This document shows, in pieces, positions 30,427 through 38,902 of a DNA stretch of 44,622 nucleotides (the first letter of the stretch is position 1; the number at the start of each line of letters is the position of its first letter). A program made the position numbers and the translations under genes. A model generated the notes under the pieces. The model was not told the DNA's origin, did no database searches, and saw only the letters and a program-made list of their open reading frames with translations. Where the stretch lies: positions 1 to 44,622 of the forward strand of contig NZ_JAGGNW010000030.1 of NCBI RefSeq assembly GCF_018614875.1, read 5' to 3'. Source of the stretch: Variovorax paradoxus. GTDB taxonomy: Bacteria; Pseudomonadota; Gammaproteobacteria; Burkholderiales; Burkholderiaceae_C.

Positions 30427-32637
30427 TTGAGCAAATCCTCGATCGACTTCTCGTGGTGGAGACAAGCGCGCAGCCTGCGGATGGAGATCGCACTCGGATT
30501 CGGCGTCGTCATCGCGCTGATGCTCGCGTTGGCCGCTGCCTCCTATCTCAGCGAACAGCGTTCCGCGGCTGCCATCGACAAGCTGTTGAACAGCGACAAC
30601 CGGATGGCAGACCTGAGTCTGCGCAGTTCGTTGGCGATGTACAAGGCACGCGACGCCGAGAACGAACTGCTGCTGTCCGCGGACCGGCTCGGCGTGGCGC
30701 AGGCGAGCGAGCGCTCCCTGCCGGCCATGCAGAACCATTTGCTGGACATGCGGGAGTATCTCGCCAGTCTTCGCATCATCTCGGCCGATCCGCAGTTCAG
30801 GGACCAGGTCGATCGGATCGAGGCCCAGACCCGGCGCTACGAGGACGGGTTTCTCGCGTTCATCGAGCAGCGCGGCAAGGAAGGCCGTCTGGGCTCGGCA
30901 CACGAGTTTCGCCAAAACTATGTCGATGCGGCCGTTGCCATCGAGTCCTCGGTGGAGGCGCTGCACACCGCGGCGACCAGGCACGCGCTTCAAACGCGCA
31001 GCGATGTCGAACGCGCAGCCAGGTTCTCGCGATGGGCCGCCGTCGCCATGGTCGCCTTGGCCACCCTTCTGGGCGTTGTGGTGGCGCGGATCGTCTCGCA
31101 ACGCATCACGGGCTCCATCGCGCAGCTCGTCGCCTTTTCCCGGCGTGTCGCCTCGGGTGACTTCAGTGCAAGAGCGCAGCAAGGCCGCGCGGATGAATTC
31201 GGCATCCTCGCGAACGCCATGAACCAGATGGCCGAGTCGATCGAGAATTCCAAGGTCCTGCTGGAGAGCGCCGCCGACACTTTGGAGCACCAGGCCACCC
31301 ACGACGTGCTGACGGGGCTTCCGAACCGCGCGTTGCTGGACGATCGTCTCAAGCAGGCCATCTCGTATGCGGACCGGTACGGCCGGCTGATGACGGTGGT
31401 GTTCGTCAACCTCGACGGCTTCAAGCTGGTCAACGACAGCCTGGGCCGCAAGGCCGGGGACGAACTGCTGAAGGTCATGGCCGGACGCATGAGCCGGCGC
31501 CTGCGCAGCGTGGACACGGTGGTGCGAACAGGCGGCGACGAATTCGTGATCGTTCTGTTCGACCAGCCCGGAGACGGAACAGAGATCGCGCCGGCGCTGC
31601 ACAGGCTGCTCGAGGCCATCGCGCAGCCGGTGCAGATCGGCAGCCAGGGAATCCAGGTCACGGGCAGCCTGGGTGTGGCCACCTACCCTGCAGACGGCAC
31701 CGACGCTGACGCCTTGCTCATGAACGCAGATGCCGCGATGTCCTGCGCCAAGGCGTCGGGGCGCAACAATTTCCAGTTCTATGCAGCCGAGATGAACGGC
31801 CCGATCCGCGACAAGCTGGCCATGCGCGAAGGCTTGCGCAATGCCATCGCGCGAGGCGAGTTCCACCTTGCGTACCAGCCCCAAGTGGAGATGAGATCGG
31901 GCCGGGTGACGGGCGTGGAGGCATTGATCCGTTGGCAGCATCCGGAGCATGGCTTGATATCGCCGGCGCAATTCATTCCCCTGGCGGAGGAGACCGGCCT
32001 CGTCGTTCCCATCGGCGAATGGGTGCTGCGCACCGCCTGCTTCCAGAACAGGGCCTGGCAGGACGCAGGCCTGCCGGCCTTCAGCGTTTCGGTCAATGTG
32101 TCCGCCCGGCAGTTCAGAGAGCGAACCTTGATCGAACAGGTCGCCCAAGCGCTGGAGGAAAGCGGGCTCGACGCCCGGTTTCTCGAACTGGAACTGACCG
32201 AAAGCCTGATCATGGAAGATCTCGAGAAAGCCCTGCTGTCGATGAAGGCCCTGCAAGCGATGGGCGTGCAGCTCTCCATCGACGATTTCGGAACCGGCTA
32301 TTCAAGCCTGAGCGCGCTCAAGCGCTTTCCCATCGCCAGGCTCAAGATCGACCAGGCCTTCGTGCGCGACATTCCCGACGACGAAGAGGACAAGACGATC
32401 GTCAAGGCCGTCATTTCCCTGGGGCACGAACTCAACCTCAAGGTCATCGCCGAAGGCGTCGAGACCGAGCAGCAGCTGGAATTCCTGCGCACCAGCGGCT
32501 GCGACGAAATCCAGGGCTATTTCTTCAGCCGTCCGGTGTCACCCTCCGAGCTTGCAGCCTTCGTCAGAAGGCGCTTCGGCATTGCGGACGCAGGCCGCCG
32601 GCCCGATGTGCGCCCAAGGAAAATCGCGGCACGCTGA
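30427..32637 (+). CDS. Membrane HAMP-GGDEF-EAL protein (c-di-GMP phosphodiesterase candidate)
   Basis: 736 residues from a TTG at 30427; the first ATG (30481) would cut into the N-terminal helix. Layout: helix at about 20-38, periplasmic helical sensor to about 200, second helix (VAMVALATLLGVVVARIV), HAMP, GGDEF domain (GGDEF at 369-373), EAL domain (EAL at 498-500). The EAL side has every catalytic motif: SVNVSARQF, ELELTES, SIDDFGTGYSS, LKIDQAF, AEGVET. In the GGDEF side the first metal Asp of the D-x-D pair is Asn328 (FVNLDGFK), so cyclase activity may be lost and the domain may only bind GTP. Net prediction: c-di-GMP hydrolysis, controlled by a periplasmic signal, perhaps via the DctP protein just upstream. 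Confidence 0.88.
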   Translation: MSKSSIDFSWWRQARSLRMEIALGFGVVIALMLALAAASYLSEQRSAAAIDKLLNSDNRMADLSLRSSLAMYKARDAENELLLSADRLGVAQASERSLPAMQNHLLDMREYLASLRIISADPQFRDQVDRIEAQTRRYEDGFLAFIEQRGKEGRLGSAHEFRQNYVDAAVAIESSVEALHTAATRHALQTRSDVERAARFSRWAAVAMVALATLLGVVVARIVSQRITGSIAQLVAFSRRVASGDFSARAQQGRADEFGILANAMNQMAESIENSKVLLESAADTLEHQATHDVLTGLPNRALLDDRLKQAISYADRYGRLMTVVFVNLDGFKLVNDSLGRKAGDELLKVMAGRMSRRLRSVDTVVRTGGDEFVIVLFDQPGDGTEIAPALHRLLEAIAQPVQIGSQGIQVTGSLGVATYPADGTDADALLMNADAAMSCAKASGRNNFQFYAAEMNGPIRDKLAMREGLRNAIARGEFHLAYQPQVEMRSGRVTGVEALIRWQHPEHGLISPAQFIPLAEETGLVVPIGEWVLRTACFQNRAWQDAGLPAFSVSVNVSARQFRERTLIEQVAQALEESGLDARFLELELTESLIMEDLEKALLSMKALQAMGVQLSIDDFGTGYSSLSALKRFPIARLKIDQAFVRDIPDDEEDKTIVKAVISLGHELNLKVIAEGVETEQQLEFLRTSGCDEIQGYFFSRPVSPSELAAFVRRRFGIADAGRRPDVRPRKIAAR

Positions 32638-32703
32638 GCCTTGACGTCCGAGACTGGCTCGAAGGACGTTGCGGTCGCGGGCCTTGCGGGCAAAAAGGCT
32701 GGA

Positions 32704-34842
32704 TCAGGCCTGGCCCAGCGCTGCAATCTCCGCCGCGCCCAATGCGCCGCTGTAGATGCGCAAGTCGTCCACGCGCCCTTGCAGCTCGGGGTCGCTGGGG
32801 AACTGCGAACGACCGAGCCAGTTCTGCGTGGTCTCGCCAAGGTCGAAGGGCGCGAGCGTCATCTGCGGGTTGGTGCCGGCGACGACGCCGTCCACGTACA
32901 GCGTGCCGAGCGTGCCGGACAAGGTCACCGCAACATGCACCCAGCGGCCGACCGGAAGCGCCGCCGACATGCCATCGATGACCTGCTCGTTGTAGCCATG
33001 GACCGTGGAGATCGCATAGCGGACCGTGCCAGCGTTGCTGCGCGGCGTCAGCATCATGTAGCGGCGCGTGCCGGAGCCGAAGTCGAAGACGCGCGACCAC
33101 GTCGCGGCGTTGTCCAGCAGCACCCGGATCGAGAGCGTGAAGTCGGCGGCATTCTTCACCAAGCCTGCCGGAAGACTGACGGGAGCGGGCGCGCCGCCGT
33201 CGGGCTTCCACTGCAGCAGCAGTTCGGGTGTCATCGCTGCTTTCGCTTCGCTGGAAGGGGCGCTTTCTCCCGCCGCGGTGGTAGCGACGATCACGTAGTA
33301 GTACGCGCCGGTGGTCCGGACACTGGTGTCGGTGAAGGTGAGCGTGTCGGTGATGGTGGAGGCGATCACGGTGTAAGGGCCGCCCGCGCTCTCTGCGCGT
33401 TTGACCGAGTAGCTCGACGCGTCGGAGCAGCCCCACCAGGACAACACCACCTGCGGCCCGCGCACCCGCGCCACGAGCCCGCTTGGCCGCACGGGCGTTG
33501 CGAGCGGCTCGCGCGTGAAGGTCAGCGTACCGAAGCCGAGCTGGTCGCCATTGCCGCCGTCCGACTCGGGATACATCTGCGTGGCTTGCAGCGCCGTGTA
33601 AGGCGTCGCGATGCCCAGGCGGTTCGCATAGTGGTTGTGCACGCTTTCCCAGATTCCCCGGCGGTGCCCTCGGGCTCCCTCGGACAGCACGGACTGCGTG
33701 CCCTGCTTGTTGACGTTGGTGAAGAACGGCACCGTGTAGAAGGCGCCGGAGCCGTCAAGGAGATTGGACTTCGCCACGTACTCCGCGCCGGCGAGAAAAC
33801 GGTTGTTCTCGTAGCCGTACGTGTCGTCGCCCTGGTTCCACGCCATTTCATGGAATGCGCCCGCCAGGCCGATGCCGAGCGTGCAGTGCCCCTGGTCACG
33901 GCCGCTTTCCTGCCATTGGCCGAGATAGCCGGGATGCACGTGATAGACCGCTTGCAGGCCCGCCCCATTGCCTTGGCCTGTCTTGTAGTAGCTCATCGCC
34001 TCCTCATAGATGTCGGGCCTGTCGCACAACACGCCGATGGCCAGCATCGAAGCCAGCGTGCACTGGTCCCAGTTGGCCCAGTAGTTGGTGATCTGGGCAC
34101 CGTTGTGACCGACCAGGAAGCTGTGGTTGAGCGGGTAGAACACGTTGAGCATCATGTTCTGGAAGCGCGCGAAATCGCTGGCGGCCCAGCCCTCGTAAGT
34201 CCGCATGATCTCGGCCGCGTTGGCAAACTGGTAACCGTAGATGCCAGCCGCCAGGAAGCGGTCGGCGTTGCCGGTGAGCGTGGTCAGCGTGGACGACCAT
34301 TCATTCAAGAAGACCACTGCCAGGTCGGCGTAGCGCTTGTCCTGCGAGACCTTCCAGCGCAACGCCAGTTGATAGGCGCGCGCGATATCGATGTACATCT
34401 GCGCGAAGTTTTGGCCGTCTCCCCCGCGAATCACCGTGGCAAGCGGGCGCGGGTTCGCACCGAGTTGCGCGCGGCCGCTGGACGTCAGCGCGCTCCAGCC
34501 ATCGAGCCAGGGTTGCGCCTTGGCTTTGACTTTCAGGCGCATGCGCTCGAAGTCGCTCTCCGTATGCAGGAGACCGGGGTGGATGAACTTGCGCCCCTGG
34601 GGAGACGGGGCCGGAGCAACGGAAGGTTCATCGGCAGGGCCAGTTGCCGCGGGGGCGATTGGCAAAGCTGCCACATCCATCGTTGCGGTTCCCGCAGCAC
34701 CGGCCTGCAGGCCTGCGATGCTGCCCCCTGCGCTTCCTCCACCTCCGCAGGCAGTTGTTCCGAGAGTGGCAAGACTGATCGCGCTCACGCAAAAGGTGCG
34801 GCGGTCCAGGGAGGCGTTGCTTTCTTTGTTCGATGAATGCAT
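32704..34842 (-). CDS. Secreted polysaccharide-lyase-like lipoprotein (alginate-lyase fold, Fn3, LamG)
   Basis: 712 residues from the ATG at 34842. Signal: twin-Arg DRRTFCVSAISLATLGTTAC with lipobox Cys, then a Gly/Ala/Pro linker. Residues about 90-400 form an alpha/alpha-barrel as in alginate lyases (MYIDIARAYQLALRWKVSQD, NHSFLVGHNGAQITNYWANW with catalytic-looking Asn/His, HPGYLGQWQESGRDQGHCTL). Next an Fn3-like domain (SGLVARVRGPQVVLSWWGCS, YYYVIVATTAAGESAPSSEA) and a C-terminal LamG/concanavalin-like domain (GRWVHVAVTLSGTLGTLYVD, GRVDDLRIYSGAL). Likely degrades an acidic polysaccharide outside the cell. Substrate is not certain. Lies next to a MarR regulator and another lipoprotein in the same direction. 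Confidence 0.8.
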   Translation of the reverse strand: MHSSNKESNASLDRRTFCVSAISLATLGTTACGGGGSAGGSIAGLQAGAAGTATMDVAALPIAPAATGPADEPSVAPAPSPQGRKFIHPGLLHTESDFERMRLKVKAKAQPWLDGWSALTSSGRAQLGANPRPLATVIRGGDGQNFAQMYIDIARAYQLALRWKVSQDKRYADLAVVFLNEWSSTLTTLTGNADRFLAAGIYGYQFANAAEIMRTYEGWAASDFARFQNMMLNVFYPLNHSFLVGHNGAQITNYWANWDQCTLASMLAIGVLCDRPDIYEEAMSYYKTGQGNGAGLQAVYHVHPGYLGQWQESGRDQGHCTLGIGLAGAFHEMAWNQGDDTYGYENNRFLAGAEYVAKSNLLDGSGAFYTVPFFTNVNKQGTQSVLSEGARGHRRGIWESVHNHYANRLGIATPYTALQATQMYPESDGGNGDQLGFGTLTFTREPLATPVRPSGLVARVRGPQVVLSWWGCSDASSYSVKRAESAGGPYTVIASTITDTLTFTDTSVRTTGAYYYVIVATTAAGESAPSSEAKAAMTPELLLQWKPDGGAPAPVSLPAGLVKNAADFTLSIRVLLDNAATWSRVFDFGSGTRRYMMLTPRSNAGTVRYAISTVHGYNEQVIDGMSAALPVGRWVHVAVTLSGTLGTLYVDGVVAGTNPQMTLAPFDLGETTQNWLGRSQFPSDPELQGRVDDLRIYSGALGAAEIAALGQA

Positions 34843-34943
34843 TGCAGAAATGGGGGTGTGATGTTTTGCAACCGCGACATGCATGCCTGTCGTTCGCACG
34901 AATCGCTTGCGCGCATCGGCAAGGCCAACGATTAAGGGTCCGG

Positions 34944-35495
34944 TCAAACGATATTGACCAACCTCGGCCAGTGACGACGCGTGCCACCTGAGCGGCGGTC
35001 GGCCTTCTCCTGAACAGCACCTCGCGCACTCAACGCGTTGCTGCAGGATTCGAGTTGCCGCAGGCACTCGAGCAAGACGTCGTGATGCTCTGCATCGATA
35101 TCTTCGAGAAGGTCGATGTTGAGGGCGGCGATGCGCGGGAACAGGTCTTCGAAAAGTTGTCGCCCTGCGGCGCTCAATTGCACATGCACTTCGCGGCCGT
35201 CGTCGGTGTCCTTGCGTCTTTCGATCAGACGCTTCTCGAAAAGACTGCGCAGGCCGCGGGATGTGCGTACGCGGTCCAGTTGCAACTGCTCGGCGAGCGC
35301 CGAGGATCGGATCTCTCCAACCTGCGCGAGCATGCCGATCATTCCCCACTCGCGATGCGTGATGCCGAAGCCTCCCTCGACGATGCGGGTAGCCATGGCC
35401 ATGCCCGCACGCGTGGCGCGCCACACACGGTACAGGAGGAGATCGTTCAGTGCGCGCGGCGCGCGCAATGCTGTCGTGTCGGGAAAAGGTTGCAT
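34944..35495 (-). CDS. MarR-family transcriptional regulator
   Basis: 183 residues from the ATG at 35495. Winged helix: THREWGMIGMLAQVGEIRSS, ALAEQLQLDRVRTSRGLRSL, FEKRLIERRKDTDDGREVHV with the wing Asp-Arg region, and LSAAGRQLFEDLFPRIAALN. The N-terminal helix LLLYRVWRATRAGMAMATRI is the usual dimer part. The C-terminal 30 residues (AVQEKADRRSGGTRRHWPRL) are basic and atypical, so the stop may be displaced. It lies between two secreted-protein genes in the same orientation and may regulate them. Confidence 0.85.
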   Translation of the reverse strand: MQPFPDTTALRAPRALNDLLLYRVWRATRAGMAMATRIVEGGFGITHREWGMIGMLAQVGEIRSSALAEQLQLDRVRTSRGLRSLFEKRLIERRKDTDDGREVHVQLSAAGRQLFEDLFPRIAALNIDLLEDIDAEHHDVLLECLRQLESCSNALSARGAVQEKADRRSGGTRRHWPRLVNIV

Positions 35496-35557
35496 GCGAA
35501 TCAGGGCTCCTGGAATGAAGTGGCGATGTTTGTGCAGGTGGCTCGCGGCGGCAGCTT

Positions 35558-36829
35558 CTACTTCAGGGCGGCCCCGCCTCGCGCGAGGTACTGACCCGAG
35601 AGGCGGGCAAATTGGCCGCCATCGGTGCCGATCGAGGTCTGATGGCTGCCGCCCGGGCTGAAGACGATCGCGAACGTATGGGTGTCGCCGTACTCCTGCG
35701 TGTTGCGCAGCATGTAGTCGACATGGTTGTCGCGATAGTGCTGATCGGTCCCACCGGGCGTATCGGACGGCACGCCCATCGGCGTCTGCCACCACAGGAT
35801 CGGCAGGCCATTGCCCAGGGCCGCGCGATAGTCCGAAAGCTGGCTCTGCGACTCGTGGAAGTTCGGGCTGGTCTTGTTGCTTGCGTCCCAATAGAACGGC
35901 CCGCTTCGGCCCTTGCATTCGTCAGGCGGCGACGCGACTTCCCTGCAGCCCGCATCGCGGTCGCTGGTCTGGGCGACGATGAAGTCCGCCTGATGGGCTC
36001 CGACCGCCCGCATCTGCGCGCCGATCTCGGCAGGCGTGCCGCTCCAGAAGGCCGGCGGGAACCCCACCAGCGCCTTGGGCGCGATCCGCCTGCCCATCTG
36101 CACAAGGCATTGGCCCAGGCCCCCGGCGGTGTTCGGCAACCCGGCACATTCGGGCTGGTTGTTCACGACGGCGGGCATTCGCGTCGCATCGCGATCGGGC
36201 GCCTGCGACGCAACGAATCCCCAGAAATCCGGCTCCAGGTTGATCAGAACGGGCCCACGCAGGTCTGCAATCAGCTGGTACATCAGCCGGACCTGCGCCC
36301 AGTATTTGTTCATGAACGCCGTGTCGTTGATGCCGCTCAGATTGCCCTCGCCGTTCGCCGTCATCTGGTAGAGCGTGTACATGGGAATCGCGCCGTAGGC
36401 CTGGATGGCCTGCGCGGTGTACGTGAGGTATGCGCCGTCGGGGCTGTTCCAGGTGGGCCAGGCGCCTGTGCCGACGCCCACGAGGTAGGTGTCCACGATG
36501 TCCGGGTGAATGTCCTGGCTCTTCATCTGGTCGATGGGACTCGAGCCGAGCCCGATCAGCACCCGGGCGGGCTTGCCAAGCCTGGCCACCAGCGCGGCGC
36601 TGGGGACGTTGCCGCCACTTCCGCCGGTACCACCGGTGTCACCCTGGCCACTGCCGCTTTGGCCGTCGGTGCCTTGGCTACCGCCACTGCCACTGCCACT
36701 CGGGGTGCCGCCGCCGCCCTGAAGCGACAGCGGCGGCAGGCTCTGGCCACCGCCGGAACCGCCGCCGCAACCGAAGAGGGTCAGTGAGGCCAGGAGTGCT
36801 GCAAGGGGTCGTTGAGAAAACACGAACAT
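35558..36829 (-). CDS. Secreted lipoprotein with Gly/Ser-rich linker and TIM-barrel-like domain
   Basis: 423 residues from the ATG at 36829 (a GTG at 36868 would add 13). Lipoprotein signal SQRPLAALLASLTLFGC, then a low-complexity tether (about residues 23-75) of Gly, Ser, Thr and Gln with repeated GSGSGG/GGTGGSGG units. The folded part begins ARVLIGLGSSPIDQMKSQDI and includes PVLINLEPDFWGFVASQAPD (a Glu at a barrel strand end), QADFIVAQTSDRD and GLPILWWQTPMGVP. This pattern suggests a glycoside-hydrolase-like TIM barrel. I do not recognise a named family. The tether would hold the domain away from the outer membrane. Probably acts on polysaccharide, like the neighbouring lyase. Confidence 0.7.
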   Translation of the reverse strand: MFVFSQRPLAALLASLTLFGCGGGSGGGQSLPPLSLQGGGGTPSGSGSGGSQGTDGQSGSGQGDTGGTGGSGGNVPSAALVARLGKPARVLIGLGSSPIDQMKSQDIHPDIVDTYLVGVGTGAWPTWNSPDGAYLTYTAQAIQAYGAIPMYTLYQMTANGEGNLSGINDTAFMNKYWAQVRLMYQLIADLRGPVLINLEPDFWGFVASQAPDRDATRMPAVVNNQPECAGLPNTAGGLGQCLVQMGRRIAPKALVGFPPAFWSGTPAEIGAQMRAVGAHQADFIVAQTSDRDAGCREVASPPDECKGRSGPFYWDASNKTSPNFHESQSQLSDYRAALGNGLPILWWQTPMGVPSDTPGGTDQHYRDNHVDYMLRNTQEYGDTHTFAIVFSPGGSHQTSIGTDGGQFARLSGQYLARGGAALK

Positions 36830-37006
36830 GAGGAAACGATGTGAACTTGAAGGGACCGATCGACGCACGAAGTGCGTGTCCGGGATGGGGGGAATTTGTT
36901 GCCAGGGCCGCCGGCGTCTCTCACGCGGGGCGTTGCAACGTCAGGACCGCAACCTCGTTCTCGCTCAATTCATACAACTTGCCCGTGTTGCAGAGAGACG
37001 GCGAGG

Positions 37007-37025
37007 GGGCGCCCGGCGGGCGCCC
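37007..37025. terminator. GC hairpin GGGCGCCC-GGC-GGGCGCCC
   Basis: Two copies of the self-complementary 8-mer GGGCGCCC separated by GGC, giving a strong hairpin. It lies between the rep gene and the lipoprotein gene. No T-run adjoins it; it may assist termination together with the AT-rich palindrome 26 bp away. Confidence 0.4.
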
Positions 37026-37050
37026 GGTAAGGAAACGTCTGGGTCGGAAA

Positions 37051-37090
37051 TTGAATCATTTGGTTTTTTATGTAAAAAAATGATTCAGCA
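37051..37090. terminator. AT-rich palindrome downstream of rep
   Basis: Arms TGAATCATTT (37052-37061) and AAATGATTCA (37078-37087), with the inner repeat TTTTTTA / TAAAAAA around a central TG. The whole 40 bp is nearly symmetric and strikingly AT-rich in a GC-rich genome. Read on either strand it gives a stem with T-runs, so a bidirectional terminator after rep is the simplest reading. A protein-binding or recombination site is possible. Confidence 0.5.
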
Positions 37091-37356
37091 ATAGGCATGC
37101 CAAGCGGGAGGTGCTTGCCTTCTGCGTTCTTTTTTCTTAGCTGACTGCTCACATTCGCTGGGCACCTGACAAACACTGCCTCCGACAAGCCGAAAAAATA
37201 TCGACCTACGGACAAAAGCGTCACACCTGAAGCCGAACACTTTGCTGGTCGCCGGCCACAAGAATCGCCCGACCGCATGGCCAGTGAATACGTCCGGTCC
37301 GAGGCGATTGTGCAAGCCCGCACTTCCTCGCGAAAGTATGCGCTCACATGATTGCA

Positions 37357-38733
37357 CTAGACGCCGGCCACGCCCCGCTGCAGTGCGAAATCCAGCAGCA
37401 CCCGGTCGGAGGGCTCCTCCGGCCAGGTGTCCTGCGCCAGCCAGCGGAAGAAGGTGGTCGCGGCCACGCGGCTCGCCGGGCCGTCGCGCCGCCAGGCGCG
37501 CGCGATGGGGGCCGCCACCTGGTCGAGCCTTTCGGCTTCGAAGCGCGTGCGCACATCCGACTGCATGAGCTGCGGCATCTCGGCGAACACGGCGCGCGCC
37601 TGCCCCATGCGGTCGTTCTCCCAGAGCTCGCGGATGCGCCGCAGCCGGTCGGCCTCCGACAGCGCCGCCACAGGCGGCGCCAGCGCCGGCGGCTGCCCGC
37701 CACCGCCGGATGCCGGCTCCACCGCGGTCACGCCGGCATAGCCCTTCTTCAGCGCGTCCTTGAAATAGGCGGCCGGCGATTTGAGCCCGGGCATCGAGGC
37801 ATTGCGTAGCCGCTGGTCCACATGGTCCAGCGTGGCGCGAAGCTGCCCCTCGTCGGTCGTGGCGTAGAGATCCTGGGCCTCGTCCTGTTTCAGGCCCAGC
37901 GCGATCAGGCGCCTGACCAGTTCCAGGTCGAAGACGTTCCGGTTCGACGCGCTGATGTCGCCCAGGCGCTGCTGGACCTTGGGAACGACGCGGAACTGGA
38001 TCTCCTCGATCTTGCGGCCGCGCTTGTGCTCGATCAGTTCCAGCCCGAAGTCCTCGCACAGCGCGTCGATCTCGGCCAGCGCCTTGCTGATGACGTCGCG
38101 CTTGAGGAAACGGTAGTCGACCTCCTTGATGTCGCTGCGGCCCGTCAGCACCGCGGCCCACCAGACGACGTCCTCGCGCATCGACAGCCGCCCCGGCGAC
38201 GTCAGGTAGCGCGCACCGATCTCGTACAGCACCGCCGCGGAATAGCTGCGCATCTGGCTGCTCATCTCGAGCAGCACGCGCGTGTACTGGTGCGGCTTGA
38301 CCAGCCGCTCCTTGATCTCGTCCGGATAGCGCCAGGTCACCATGCAGGGCCGCCCCCTGCCCTGCTCCTCGATGGTGACCGTGCCGAGCAGCTGCGAGGA
38401 CACCCAGCGCTTCAGGGAACTGCTGCTGGTCGACCATTCGATGGTCGTGGCCTGCATGTCGCGCAGGTGCGATTTCAGCAGCTCCGTATTGTTGGAGTTG
38501 AAGCGGGCGTCGCCGATCAGCTCGCTCAGCGTCAGCCGGTAGACCGGCTCGTCCACGCCCTGGCGCTGCGAATGGTAGAGCAGCGCGTTGTAGATGCGCC
38601 GCGACAGCAGGGTGAGCCGGCCGCGCTTGGGGCGGATGGCGATGGCTTCGTTGGCCTTGGCAACGCTCTGCTCCTCCGCCGTGGGCGACTGCCGCGGCGG
38701 AGACCGGGATTGTGGATTTTCTTCTTCGACCAT
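37357..38733 (-). CDS. Replication initiator protein (Rep_3/RepB-type, iteron-binding)
   Basis: 458 residues from the ATG at 38733 (a TTG at 38748 is also in frame). The N-terminal winged-helix half reads LTLLSRRIYNALLYHSQRQG, LTLSELIGDARFNSNNTELL, KSHLRDMQATTIEW. The second half has YSAAVLYEIGARYLTSPGRL and VDYRFLKRDVISKALAEIDA, the layout of Rep_3 initiators of plasmids and secondary chromosomes. The C-terminal 150 residues hold a Gly/Pro linker and a helical tail, longer than in small plasmid Reps. It would bind the iterons at 38903-39022, just upstream of its promoter, and open the origin. Divergent from parA, as usual for such modules. Confidence 0.88.
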   Translation of the reverse strand: MVEEENPQSRSPPRQSPTAEEQSVAKANEAIAIRPKRGRLTLLSRRIYNALLYHSQRQGVDEPVYRLTLSELIGDARFNSNNTELLKSHLRDMQATTIEWSTSSSSLKRWVSSQLLGTVTIEEQGRGRPCMVTWRYPDEIKERLVKPHQYTRVLLEMSSQMRSYSAAVLYEIGARYLTSPGRLSMREDVVWWAAVLTGRSDIKEVDYRFLKRDVISKALAEIDALCEDFGLELIEHKRGRKIEEIQFRVVPKVQQRLGDISASNRNVFDLELVRRLIALGLKQDEAQDLYATTDEGQLRATLDHVDQRLRNASMPGLKSPAAYFKDALKKGYAGVTAVEPASGGGGQPPALAPPVAALSEADRLRRIRELWENDRMGQARAVFAEMPQLMQSDVRTRFEAERLDQVAAPIARAWRRDGPASRVAATTFFRWLAQDTWPEEPSDRVLLDFALQRGVAGV

Positions 38734-38762
38734 GGTCCGCAGCGGCAATCAGATGGTTTCAC

Positions 38763-38797
38763 ATCATGCCTTTGCATTGTGATTCAGTCAATTCACA
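38763..38797 (-). promoter_or_regulatory. rep promoter with overlapping inverted repeat
   Basis: On the reverse strand, TTGACT (38791-38786) and CATGAT (38768-38763) are separated by 17 bp, a good sigma-70 pair 30 bp before the rep ATG. The -35 box lies inside an inverted repeat whose ends are TGTGA (38778-38782) and TCACA (38793-38797). TGTGA is also the start of the iteron TGTGAG. This fits Rep dimers repressing their own gene through half-iterons, known for many iteron plasmids; here it is inference. Confidence 0.6.
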
Positions 38798-38902
38798 TTA
38801 CGGCGGCAAAGGTGCCTTGGTATGTTTGCAGATAAACACTTGGGGAATTGAAGAATTGGGATTCCGTTTTTCTCCATCGTGACAGCCACTTACGATCCCT
38901 GA

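Larger units (their letters stand above)
36830..37356. other. Intergenic region between lipoprotein and rep genes
   Basis: 527 bp without a convincing gene. It must carry the promoter of the lipoprotein gene and the end of the rep transcript. It holds two hairpin-forming repeats (37007-37025 and 37051-37090). Short frames on both strands show no family features. The segment 37120-37240 is AT-richer than its surroundings. Confidence 0.5.

Noticed and set aside
36970..37347. A 125-codon reverse frame in the gap after rep
   Set aside because: It crosses both hairpins, has no ribosome site, and its composition does not resemble its neighbours. I treat the region as non-coding.
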